Assembly: GCF_016862175.1 (NCBI RefSeq)
Contig: NZ_BOML01000012.1
Location: 62,001 to 126,000 of the forward strand
Direction: 5' to 3'
DNA from: Paractinoplanes durhamensis
GTDB taxonomy: Bacteria; Actinomycetota; Actinomycetes; Mycobacteriales; Micromonosporaceae
DNA length: 64,000 nt
Positions 8,093-16,761 of the stretch are shown piece after piece (positions within the stretch are counted from its first letter, which is position 1; each line of letters begins with the position of its first letter). The notes below the pieces were generated by a model. It was not told where the DNA came from. It worked only from the letters and a program-made list of their open reading frames with translations, and did no database searches. The translations under genes and the position numbers were made by a program.

Positions 8093-9774
8093 GCGTGTGC
8101 CGCCATCGGGTTCTCCAGCAGTGCCCAGACATCGTCGAGGGGGTCGGCGGCCAGGCGCATGGCCGTGGTCGCCTTGACCGGCAGCGGGTCGCGCAGCAGG
8201 TGCGGCGCGTCGTCGGTGCCGGTGTCGCGGATCGCCGCCGCGACGATGCCCCACAGGCGGGCCGGGTCGGCGCCGTGGTGGCGGGTGAGGGCGGCGATGA
8301 GTTCGGCGGCGACGGTGCCGAACGCGGCCGCGGACAGTTTGGTGCGCAGCACCTGAGGGTCGTCGCTGGGCAGGTCGCCGTCGATGCGGGGGGCGTCGAG
8401 GCCGGCGGCGGCGAGCCGGCGGGCGCTGACCCGGACCCCGCCGAGGTCGCGGTAGAGGATCCGGACCGGCTGGTGGTCGCGCAGCACGACCAGGGTGTTC
8501 TGCCCGTGCGCCTCCAGCGCGACGCCGCGGTCGAGCACGCTGAGCAGGGGCGCGAACAGCAGGGCGCTCATCAGCCGCAGGAAGGTGTACGGGTCGGCGA
8601 CCGTCGACAGCAGGGTCGGGGACGCGCCGTAGAGGGCGACCGGGACGACCGTCTCGCCGTCGGCCAGCCGGGGTGCGTCCCGGCACAGGTAGGCCAGGTG
8701 CCGTTGCGGCAGGCCGTCGACGAGGACGGCGCCGGCGGCGGTCTCGGCGAGCACCTCGATCGGCAGGTCGGCGGTGAGGTGCCTCAGCAGCTGGGACAGG
8801 ACCGGGCCGTTGTGCACGGCGGCGGGGGAGACGGTCCGGACGGCGGAGGTCATCTGGACGTCGACGGCGGTCTTGACGTGCGGTCCGCCGCCCCCGACGG
8901 CGGCGACGGTGCGCAGCGACATGAGGGGCCGGACCGGTGGGGTCTCGCCGTCGTCGGTCAGCCACGGGTAGCGGTCGCGCAGGTGCCCGGCCTGCCAGGG
9001 GTGGGCGAGCAGGACCGGTTCGGCCGAGCCGTACCAGCGGTCCTCCGGCACCTTCAGGCGGCGCAGGCGGATGACGGGGGAGTGTTCCGGGGCGTACGCG
9101 AGGATGTCGGCGACCGTCATGCCGCCGCGGGTGCGGGCGCACGGGTGCAGCGGGTGGCCGTCGGTGATGGACTGCTCGGCGCGGGCCAGGCCGTCCGGGT
9201 CGCCGGCCCGGGGGAGTTGGTGGGGGTGGCCCGCGGCGCGTGCCAGCGCCATGTTCGCGACGCTGTTGTCGATCTCGGTGGCCAGGTCGCTGCCGGGCCA
9301 GAGCACCCGGATGAGGGTGCCGGGGTCGGTGATGAACGCGCCCGGCTCGTCGACCTCCTCGGTCAGGTCGAAGTCGTCGGTGCCGCGTTCGTGGCGGCCG
9401 CGTGGCGAGGGGCGTTCGCGGATCGGGCCGCCGGCGCGCAGTCCGTTGCCGGCTCGCACGGTCACGCCTTGCCCGGTCTCGGTGGCCGCGAACGCCGCTG
9501 CGGCTTCCGGCGAGTACCGGACGGTGACGCCCTGGAAGGTCACCGATCCGCCGCCCCGGGTGACCAGGCCGGGCAGTGTCTCCCGGTCGAGGGCGCCGGT
9601 GAGCCGGCCCATCACCGCGGCGCGGGCGCCGGGCAGGGCGGTGTCGTAGCGCTCGAGCAGATCGGGCCGGAGTTCGGCGAGATCCTCCCGGGTACCGGCG
9701 GGATCGGCGGTGTGCCGGATCGGCGGGGAAAGGGACAAAGGTCGCGGCACGCCGCCCATTGTGCATCGGTGCAT
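8089..9774 (-). CDS. NIS siderophore synthetase (IucA/IucC family), first gene
   Basis: First gene of the siderophore operon, about 561 residues. Motifs: HPLHPCARTRGG, KTAVDVQMTSAVRTVS, AAVHNGPVLSQL, LEAHGQNTLV and ILYRDLGGVR, matching ATP and substrate residues of IucA/IucC enzymes. Possible starts are 9804, 9774 and 9759; the middle one is chosen without strong support. Two synthetases plus a decarboxylase could assemble a citrate-diamine-type siderophore. No exporter, receptor or Fur/IdeR-like box is recognisable beside it. The palindrome CATCCTAGGATG lies about 60 bp upstream. Confidence 0.88.
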   Translation of the reverse strand: MHRCTMGGVPRPLSLSPPIRHTADPAGTREDLAELRPDLLERYDTALPGARAAVMGRLTGALDRETLPGLVTRGGGSVTFQGVTVRYSPEAAAAFAATETGQGVTVRAGNGLRAGGPIRERPSPRGRHERGTDDFDLTEEVDEPGAFITDPGTLIRVLWPGSDLATEIDNSVANMALARAAGHPHQLPRAGDPDGLARAEQSITDGHPLHPCARTRGGMTVADILAYAPEHSPVIRLRRLKVPEDRWYGSAEPVLLAHPWQAGHLRDRYPWLTDDGETPPVRPLMSLRTVAAVGGGGPHVKTAVDVQMTSAVRTVSPAAVHNGPVLSQLLRHLTADLPIEVLAETAAGAVLVDGLPQRHLAYLCRDAPRLADGETVVPVALYGASPTLLSTVADPYTFLRLMSALLFAPLLSVLDRGVALEAHGQNTLVVLRDHQPVRILYRDLGGVRVSARRLAAAGLDAPRIDGDLPSDDPQVLRTKLSAAAFGTVAAELIAALTRHHGADPARLWGIVAAAIRDTGTDDAPHLLRDPLPVKATTAMRLAADPLDDVWALLENPMAAHA

Positions 9775-9823
9775 TTCCACCACCTGCCGGGCAGCCCTCG
9801 GCACGTGAGCGAGAACGCAGTAA

Positions 9824-9925
9824 CCAATCCTCCATCCTAGGATGCCTTAGACGTGGTGCACCTGATCACCGGCGCACCCTTTAAGAACAAAAAGGAATCA
9901 ACGACATCCACCCGGGCAGGTCAGA
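9824..9925. promoter_or_regulatory. Palindromic operator with conserved downstream block, copy B
   Basis: CATCCTAGGATG at 9833-9844 and the 23-mer at 9894-9916 repeat the element seen at 2785-2880 with almost the same spacing. Shared bases also run between them (CCAATC, GATGC, GGTGC, TCAC). Here it lies upstream of the siderophore operon, and the minus-strand TAGGAT could be that operon's -10 box. On the right side no gene follows for about 330 bp. Confidence 0.5.
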
Positions 9926-10097
9926 GGCCTTGCCGTACGAGTCGGGTCAGCGACGGCGGTCGACGGGTGCCCGGTCCGCACGGTTGGGCCGCGCCGTTTC
10001 GGGCTGTCATTCCGTCGAGTGACCTAAACCGGTTGCGCCCGCCCCGGCGAGTGGGCAGGGTTGGCACCGACCTTCTGTCGAACCCGAGGAGCGGCAA

Positions 10098-10188
10098 TGA
10101 ACCTTTTTCAACCTGGCGACGGGCCTGCGGTTCCGGCTCGATGACCGGCGCCAGGCGCTGCCGCCCTGGCCACGTTGAAAAAGGTTCA
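10098..10188. repeat. 91-bp inverted-repeat element (MITE-like or attenuator)
   Basis: TGAACCTTTTTCAAC (10098-10112) and its exact reverse complement GTTGAAAAAGGTTCA (10174-10188) bound a GC-rich core. With a few mismatches the arms extend inward to about 26 bp (left continues CTGGCGACGGGC, right is preceded by GCCCTGGCCAC). Terminal inverted repeats around a short non-coding core resemble a miniature inverted-repeat element. No clear target-site duplication is visible. Alternatively, transcription through it would give a strong hairpin in the ABC-F leader. Confidence 0.5.
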
Positions 10189-10251
10189 ATCTCCATGTGA
10201 CAGCGACTCGCCACGGCGTACCCATGTCGGTGTCTGCTCTTGGAGGTCTTC

Positions 10252-11844
<1,593 letters not shown>

Positions 11845-11857
11845 GACGATGGGCGGC
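11845..11857 (+). promoter_or_regulatory. Leaderless-type -10 box before recombinase gene
   Basis: GACGAT followed by seven bases precedes the ATG at 11858, the same geometry as the TAnnnT boxes at other first genes here. This favours 11858 over the in-frame ATG at 11849. Confidence 0.35.
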
Positions 11858-12790
11858 ATGCAGGTGGTGCCGAGGCAGGGTGGCGGCGCGGTCGCCGAGT
11901 TGGGTGCGGCGGAGCAGGTCACCGAGGCGTGGCTGGCGAACCGGCGGTTGTCGGAGCACACCCGGGCGGCGTACCGGCGGGATGTGGCCGGGTGGCTGGC
12001 GTGGTGTGCCGAGCGCGGGGTGGAGCCGTTGCGGGCGTCGTTCCTGGATGTGAACGGTTATGCGCGGGGTCTGGAGGCGCGGAAGCTGGCGGCGGCGACG
12101 GTGGCCCGGAAGTTGTCGGGGTTGTCGAGTTGGTATGACTTCCTGGTCAAGTTGCGGGCGGTGGACGCGAATCCGGTCGGTGGCGCGGATCGGCCGTATG
12201 TGTCGCGGGATCATTCGGCGACCGTGGGTCTCGCGCCGGAAGAAGTTGATGCGCTGCTGGCGGCTGCCCGGGCAGCCGGGCCGCGGCACCGGGCGGTGGT
12301 GACGTTGCTCGCCGATCTCGGACTGCGGGTGGGGGAGCTGGTCGGGCTGGACCTGGCCGATGTGGGGAGGGAACGCGGGCATCGGACGGTGCGGTTCATC
12401 GGGAAGGGCGGCCGGCCGCGGCGGCGGGTGCTGACCGAGGATGCGGCGGCGGCCCTCGATGATTACCTGGGGTTGCGCGGTGCGGACGACGGTCCGTTGT
12501 TCCTGACGTCGACGGGTGGGCGGATCGACCGGCATGCGGTGTTCCGGCTGGTGCGGCGGCTGGCGCGGGAGGCGGGTATTCCGGCGGCGGACCGGTTGTC
12601 GCCGCACTCGTTGCGGCACGCGTTCGCGACGGCGGCCCGCTCGGAGGGCGTACCCCTGGAGGATGTGCAGGATGCGATGGGGCACGCGGACCCGCGGACG
12701 ACGCGCCGTTATGACCGGGACCGGCACAACCTTGATCGTGATCCGGCGTACACCCTGGCCGCGGCGCGCGCCCGCCGCGCTGGGGGATGA
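11858..12790 (+). CDS. Tyrosine recombinase/integrase (Xer-like), first copy
   Basis: A 310-residue site-specific recombinase. The SAM-like N-terminal DNA-binding domain (about 20-105) contains LSEHTRAAYRRDVAGWLAWC. The catalytic domain carries Arg in DLGLRVGEL, Lys in GKGGRPRR, HSLRHAF, GHADPRTTRRY and the nucleophile Tyr in the last motif. It begins 14 bases after the ABC-F stop. No phage genes, excisionase or attachment sites are visible nearby, so it looks like a solitary chromosomal recombinase rather than the edge of a prophage. Its site is unknown. Confidence 0.88.
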   Translation: MQVVPRQGGGAVAELGAAEQVTEAWLANRRLSEHTRAAYRRDVAGWLAWCAERGVEPLRASFLDVNGYARGLEARKLAAATVARKLSGLSSWYDFLVKLRAVDANPVGGADRPYVSRDHSATVGLAPEEVDALLAAARAAGPRHRAVVTLLADLGLRVGELVGLDLADVGRERGHRTVRFIGKGGRPRRRVLTEDAAAALDDYLGLRGADDGPLFLTSTGGRIDRHAVFRLVRRLAREAGIPAADRLSPHSLRHAFATAARSEGVPLEDVQDAMGHADPRTTRRYDRDRHNLDRDPAYTLAAARARRAGG

Positions 12791-12844
12791 CGGGTCCCCC
12801 TATGCTCATCCGCGGTCAGGGGTTCGGGACAAAGGCGGTCGGGT

Positions 12845-13681
12845 GTGAACATTGTCGAGGCGGTGCTGCTGGGTGCGGTGGAGGGGTTCACCGAGTTCCT
12901 CCCGATCTCCAGCACCGGTCACCTGACCATCGTGGAGAAGCTGCTCGGCTACACGATCGATGATCCGGATATCACGGCGTTCACGGCGATCATCCAGTCG
13001 GGTGCGGTGTTCGCGACGCTGATCTTCCTGTGGAAGGACATCGCGCGGATCGTGCCGGCCTGGATCAGGGGGCTGTTCAGTAAGGAGGCGCGGGAGAACC
13101 CGGACTGGCGGTTCGGCTGGGCGGTGATCGTCGGGACGATCCCGGTCGGGATCGTCGGGCTGACGTTCCAGGACACGATCGAGACGACGCTGCGGAGTCT
13201 GTGGTTCGTGGCGGGGGCGCTGATCCTGTGGTCGGGGGCGATGGCGTTCGCCGATCATGCGGCGACGCAGGTGCGGCACGAGGGTGACATCACCTGGAAG
13301 GACACCCTGATCATCGGTACGGCGCAGTGTCTGGCGCTGATTCCGGGGGTGTCGCGGTCGGGGGCGACGATGTCGGCGGGTCTGTTGCGCGACTTCGATC
13401 GGGTGACGGTGACGAAGTTGTCGTTCTTCCTGTCGGTGCCGGCGCTGTTCGGGGCGACGATCCTGCAGGTTCACGACGAGGCCGGGAACATTTCGGCGGG
13501 GGTGGGCTGGGTCAACACGATCACCGCGACGATCGTGTCGTTCGTGGTGGGTTATCTGGCGGTGTCGTGGCTGCTCAAGTTCATCTCGAAGCATTCCTAC
13601 AGCATTTTCATCTTCTACCGGGTGGTGCTGGGGTCGCTGCTGATCGTGCTGCTGGCCACGGGCACGATCTCGGCGAAATGA
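12845..13681 (+). CDS. uppP: Undecaprenyl-diphosphatase (BacA/UppP)
   Basis: A 278-residue polytopic membrane enzyme that dephosphorylates undecaprenyl diphosphate to recycle the cell-wall lipid carrier and gives low-level bacitracin tolerance. The two family motifs are present: EGFTEFLPISSTGHL (about 14-28) and IPGVSRSGATMSAG (about 167-180). Hydrophobic helices cover the rest, ending with IVLLATGTISAK. The GTG at 12845 gives the conserved start (MNIVEAV). Full length for the family. Confidence 0.94.
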   Translation: MNIVEAVLLGAVEGFTEFLPISSTGHLTIVEKLLGYTIDDPDITAFTAIIQSGAVFATLIFLWKDIARIVPAWIRGLFSKEARENPDWRFGWAVIVGTIPVGIVGLTFQDTIETTLRSLWFVAGALILWSGAMAFADHAATQVRHEGDITWKDTLIIGTAQCLALIPGVSRSGATMSAGLLRDFDRVTVTKLSFFLSVPALFGATILQVHDEAGNISAGVGWVNTITATIVSFVVGYLAVSWLLKFISKHSYSIFIFYRVVLGSLLIVLLATGTISAK

Positions 13682-13688
13682 CCTCCCG

Positions 13689-14183
13689 GTGTTGACCGCC
13701 AGGCTGTGGCTGCGCCGGCCGGTTCCGTCGGATGCGGACGCCATTCTGCGTATTCACCGGGATCCGCTCGCCTGTGAGCACAACCCGGGGGACATGATCG
13801 GCGGGCGGGCGGAGGCGGTCGCCCGGTGCAATGCGTGGATCGGGCATTGGGAGCGGCACGGGTTCGGGTATCACGTGCTGCGGCGCCGCGAATCGGAGCA
13901 TGTGATCGGGTTCTGCGGGGTGAAGCTGGTGCGGCTGCACGACACGACGATGCTGAACCTGTTCTACCGGCTCGAGCCGGCCGCCTGGGGCGCCGGGCTG
14001 GCCGGTGAGGCGGTCGCGGCGGTGGTCGGGGCGGCCCGGGGGTTGCCGTATCCGCTGATCGCGCGGGTGCGGCCGGGTAACGTCGCGTCCGCCCGGGTGG
14101 CGGCGCGGGCGGGGCTGCTGCGGGCCGTGGATCTGGACGTCGCCGGTGAGGACGGGCCCGACTGGGTGTGGGCCCTACCCTGA
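13689..14183 (+). CDS. GNAT-family N-acetyltransferase
   Basis: A 164-residue acetyltransferase of the RimJ/RimL-like type. LTARLWLRRPVPSDADAIL is the typical opening, a beta-strand stretch HVIGFCGVKLVR follows, and the acetyl-CoA site is in WGAGLAGEAVAAVV. It starts eight bases after the uppP stop and precedes a Nudix gene by four bases, so the three may share transcripts. The substrate is not evident. Confidence 0.8.
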   Translation: MLTARLWLRRPVPSDADAILRIHRDPLACEHNPGDMIGGRAEAVARCNAWIGHWERHGFGYHVLRRRESEHVIGFCGVKLVRLHDTTMLNLFYRLEPAAWGAGLAGEAVAAVVGAARGLPYPLIARVRPGNVASARVAARAGLLRAVDLDVAGEDGPDWVWALP

Positions 14184-14187
14184 CGGG
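14176..14187 (+). promoter_or_regulatory. Leaderless-type promoter of the rightward Nudix gene
   Basis: TACCCT at 14176-14181 lies six bases before GTG 14188, within the 3' end of the acetyltransferase gene. This suggests the Nudix gene has its own leaderless transcript. Confidence 0.45.
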
Positions 14188-14694
14188 GTGGCTGTTCCGG
14201 CGTACGTCAACAGGTTGCGTTCCTCCGTCGGGCAGGAGCTGATTCTGCTGCCCGGGGCCACCGCGGTGGTTTTCGACGGCGGCGGGCGGGTGCTGTTGCT
14301 GCGGCGCGGGGACAACGGGCAGTGGTCGTTGCCGGCCGGGATGGTCGATCCGGGGGAGCAGCCGTCGGATGCGGCGCTGCGGGAGGTCCTCGAAGAGACC
14401 GGGATCGTGGCCGAGATTCTCGCGGTGGCGGGGGTGGCCACCCACCCGGTGGTGTATCCGAACGGGGACCGCTGCGAGTACCTGAACATATGGTTCCGGT
14501 GCCGGGCCGTCGGTGGGGTGCTCGCCGCCGACGGGGACGAATCCCTCGACGTGGGGTGGTTCGCGCTGGATGCGTTGCCGCCGCTCGACGAGTGGGGTCA
14601 ATTGCGGCTTTCCACGGCCGTGTCCGGGCAGGTCTGGTTCCAGCCGGCCGGTGGTGCTGTGCATCCGGCCCTGACCAGGCCCGATTCCCTCTAG
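14188..14694 (+). CDS. Nudix hydrolase, rightward paralogue
   Basis: A 168-residue Nudix hydrolase. The Nudix box GMVDPGEQPSDAALREVLEE continues TGI and fits GX5EX7REUXEEXGU, which binds the metal-diphosphate. It is strongly similar over its whole length to the leftward gene at 14691-15167; both share LLPGA, LPAGM, VVYPNGD/TVYPNGD and WFRCRAVGG. The two stop codons overlap in the shared tetranucleotide CTAG. Substrate unknown (nucleotide sugar or NDP-X). Confidence 0.88.
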   Translation: MAVPAYVNRLRSSVGQELILLPGATAVVFDGGGRVLLLRRGDNGQWSLPAGMVDPGEQPSDAALREVLEETGIVAEILAVAGVATHPVVYPNGDRCEYLNIWFRCRAVGGVLAADGDESLDVGWFALDALPPLDEWGQLRLSTAVSGQVWFQPAGGAVHPALTRPDSL

Positions 14695-15167
14695 GCGGCC
14701 GGCGGCGGGAACCAGGCGGGGGCGATCGCGTCCTCGGTCGTCGCGATCCGCAGCAGGGTGCGTTCGCCCAGCGGCGGCAGGGCGTCCGGGAAGAACCAGC
14801 CCACCTCCAGGGACTCGTCGCCGTCCGGTCGGGCCTCGCCGCCGACTGCCCGGCAGCGGAACCACACCGTCAGGTACGAACAGTGGTCGCCGTTCGGGTA
14901 GACCGTCTCGTGGGTGCCGACCCCGCCGAGGCGTTCGATCTCGGCGACGATCCCGGTCTCCTCGAACACCTCGCGCAGCGCGGCGTCGGCGGGTTGCTCA
15001 CCGGGTTCGATCATGCCGGCCGGCAGACCCCAGCGGCCGTCGTCGCCGCGGCGCATCAGCAGGATGCGGCCCTCGTCGTCGCGGACCACGGCGCCGGCAC
15101 CGGGCAGCAGGAGCAGATCGTGGCCGACGTGCTCGCGCATGGCCGTCACGTAAGGGGAGGCGGGCAT
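14691..15167 (-). CDS. Nudix hydrolase, leftward paralogue
   Basis: A 158-residue Nudix hydrolase with box GMIEPGEQPADAALREVFEE then TGI. It is the tail-to-tail twin of the gene at 14188-14694, with matching blocks LLLPGAGAVV, RRGDDGRWGLPAG, VYPNGDHC and WFRCRAVGG. The pair looks like an inverted duplication that then diverged. ATG 15167 is supported by TAATCT seven bases upstream (15175-15180). Substrate unknown. Confidence 0.88.
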   Translation of the reverse strand: MPASPYVTAMREHVGHDLLLLPGAGAVVRDDEGRILLMRRGDDGRWGLPAGMIEPGEQPADAALREVFEETGIVAEIERLGGVGTHETVYPNGDHCSYLTVWFRCRAVGGEARPDGDESLEVGWFFPDALPPLGERTLLRIATTEDAIAPAWFPPPAA

Positions 15168-15180
15168 GCCCGCAAGATTA
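15168..15180 (-). promoter_or_regulatory. Leaderless-type promoter of the leftward Nudix gene
   Basis: On the minus strand TAATCT (15180-15175) is followed by seven bases and the ATG at 15167. Confidence 0.5.
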
Positions 15181-15315
15181 ACTGCTGTGGCTCCTGACAG
15201 GTACGGCACAGCGAATGCCAAAAACGCGGTCATAGCGTGACGCCGCGGCTCTTCCCGGCCGCCGGGGGCCGTGCTGGTCGACGCCCCGACTCCTGCTCGT
15301 GCCCGGGAGGGCGTC

Positions 15316-16752
15316 GTGGCTCAACCCACCCGTGACCGCTACTTCGATCTGCTCAGAGTTCTGGCGATCGTGCGCGTGTCGGTGTTCCACATGTTCCCGT
15401 TCGTCGTTCTCGAGCTGGCGTTCCCGTCGATGGGCGTCATGTTCGCGCTCGCCGGGTCACTGATGGCCAACTCCCTGATGAAGCAACCCCACCCGCTGAA
15501 GGTGATCCGGGGGCGGGTGCGACGGCTGTTGCCCGCGCTGTGGGTGCTGGCCGCGGTGATCGTGCCGGCGATGTTCCTGGTCGGCTGGGAGCAGAAGCCG
15601 GCGCTGTGGCATCTGGTCACCTGGCTGGTGCCGTTCGCCGACCCGCCGTCGAGCACGTTCGGCATGCAGGCCGCCGAGGTGCTCTGGTATCTGGTCACCT
15701 ACCTGTGGCTGGTCCTGCTGTCGCCGATCATGCTGTGGATGTACCGGCGGGCCCGGCTCGTCACCATCCTGCTGCCGATCGCCGCGATGGCGGCGCTGAC
15801 CGTGTGGCCGATCTGGCCGGCCGACGCGATCGAGGAGGTCGTCACCGACGTTCTCGTCTTCGCCGCCTGCTGGATCATCGGGTTCGCGCACCGCGACGGC
15901 ACCCTGCGCCGCATCCCGGCGATGGTGGTCATCCCGATCGCGGCCGCCTGCGTCGGTGGTGGGCTCTACTGGTCGCACACCCACCCGGACGCCGGTGGGC
16001 TCAAGTACATCCCGGTCGCCTACGCCATCTACAACGTCGGGTTCGTCCTGGCGCTGCTGCGGTGGAGCCCGAGCATGGAGTGGCTGGGCCGGCGTCAGGG
16101 GCTCACCAAGTGGGTGTCGCTGATCAACTCGCGGGCGGTGACGATCTACCTGTGGAACAACGTCGCGATCGCCCTGTGCTATCCGGTCGGGGACGCCCTG
16201 GAGGTGTGGCGGCTCGGCAAGTACTTCGAGATCGGGTACGTGGCGATCGCGCTGGGGCTGCTGTGCAACGCGGTGCTGATCTTCGGCTGGGTCGAGGACC
16301 TCGCCGCCAAGCGCAAGCCCCGCTTCCTGCCCTGGCCCACCTCGGCCGGCAGCAGCCGCCCCGAGACCCCGCCGGCCGCCCCCGTCTCACCCGCCCCGGC
16401 CGGCATGTCGCTGGTCGACACCGAGGTGCTCGTGGGCGTCGGCGCGGCTCGGCCCTACCCGGCCGGCAATGCCTACCAGCCGAACCGTGGACACGCCGTC
16501 GTGCGGCCGGCCGGGGCGGTCTACCCGGTCAACCGCGGCGGCGGGGCCTACCCGCCCGGCAGTGCCCACGTGCGGCCGCTCGGCGAGGGCCGCCTCGGCG
16601 GGGCACCGGTCGTGCCGGTCGTGTCCGGCCGGCAGCCGAGTCACGGTGGAACCCCGCGGCACGGGGAACCGATGACCGTCGAAGAGGTCACCCTGCAGTT
16701 CCCGGGCCCGCGCTCCCGCAACGGCAACCGCCCGCCGCCCCCCGCGCGCTGA
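15316..16752 (+). CDS. Membrane acyltransferase (acyltransferase 3 family)
   Basis: A 478-residue integral membrane protein. It opens with RDRYFDLLRVLAIVRVSVFH, the arginine/histidine motif of acyltransferase-3 enzymes, which move acyl groups onto sugars or other extracytoplasmic acceptors. About ten hydrophobic helices follow to residue 330. The C-terminal 140 residues are a Pro/Gly/Ala-rich, probably disordered cytoplasmic tail with repeated AYxPxN/RG elements. GGGAGG five bases upstream fixes GTG 15316. The acceptor is unknown. It ends 9 bp from the convergent ligase gene. Confidence 0.82.
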   Translation: MAQPTRDRYFDLLRVLAIVRVSVFHMFPFVVLELAFPSMGVMFALAGSLMANSLMKQPHPLKVIRGRVRRLLPALWVLAAVIVPAMFLVGWEQKPALWHLVTWLVPFADPPSSTFGMQAAEVLWYLVTYLWLVLLSPIMLWMYRRARLVTILLPIAAMAALTVWPIWPADAIEEVVTDVLVFAACWIIGFAHRDGTLRRIPAMVVIPIAAACVGGGLYWSHTHPDAGGLKYIPVAYAIYNVGFVLALLRWSPSMEWLGRRQGLTKWVSLINSRAVTIYLWNNVAIALCYPVGDALEVWRLGKYFEIGYVAIALGLLCNAVLIFGWVEDLAAKRKPRFLPWPTSAGSSRPETPPAAPVSPAPAGMSLVDTEVLVGVGAARPYPAGNAYQPNRGHAVVRPAGAVYPVNRGGGAYPPGSAHVRPLGEGRLGGAPVVPVVSGRQPSHGGTPRHGEPMTVEEVTLQFPGPRSRNGNRPPPPAR

Positions 16753-16761
16753 CCGCCCAGC

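Larger units (their letters stand above)
9775..10251. other. 477-bp intergenic region before the ABC-F gene
   Basis: The interval holds the palindromic element (copy B), about 170 bp without recognisable signals, then the 91-bp inverted-repeat element at 10098-10188, and finally the ABC-F leader. No credible protein gene is seen on either strand except a possible short leader ORF at 10224-10292. Confidence 0.5.

Noticed and set aside
6602-9835. A single 1077-codon minus-strand open frame spanning both synthetase genes
   Set aside because: Only the part left of 8092 encodes a recognisable NIS synthetase. The rest is Arg/Pro-rich shadow of the first synthetase in another frame, and 8092 gives an ATGA overlap.
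10098-10188. Rho-independent terminator
   Set aside because: The arms are 61 bases apart and begin and end with the same sequence; the spacing fits paired terminal repeats or a long hairpin better than a terminator stem with a T tail.
11858-12790. Edge of a prophage or integrative element
   Set aside because: The recombinase is surrounded by housekeeping-type genes and there is no excisionase, phage gene, tRNA or repeated attachment site nearby.
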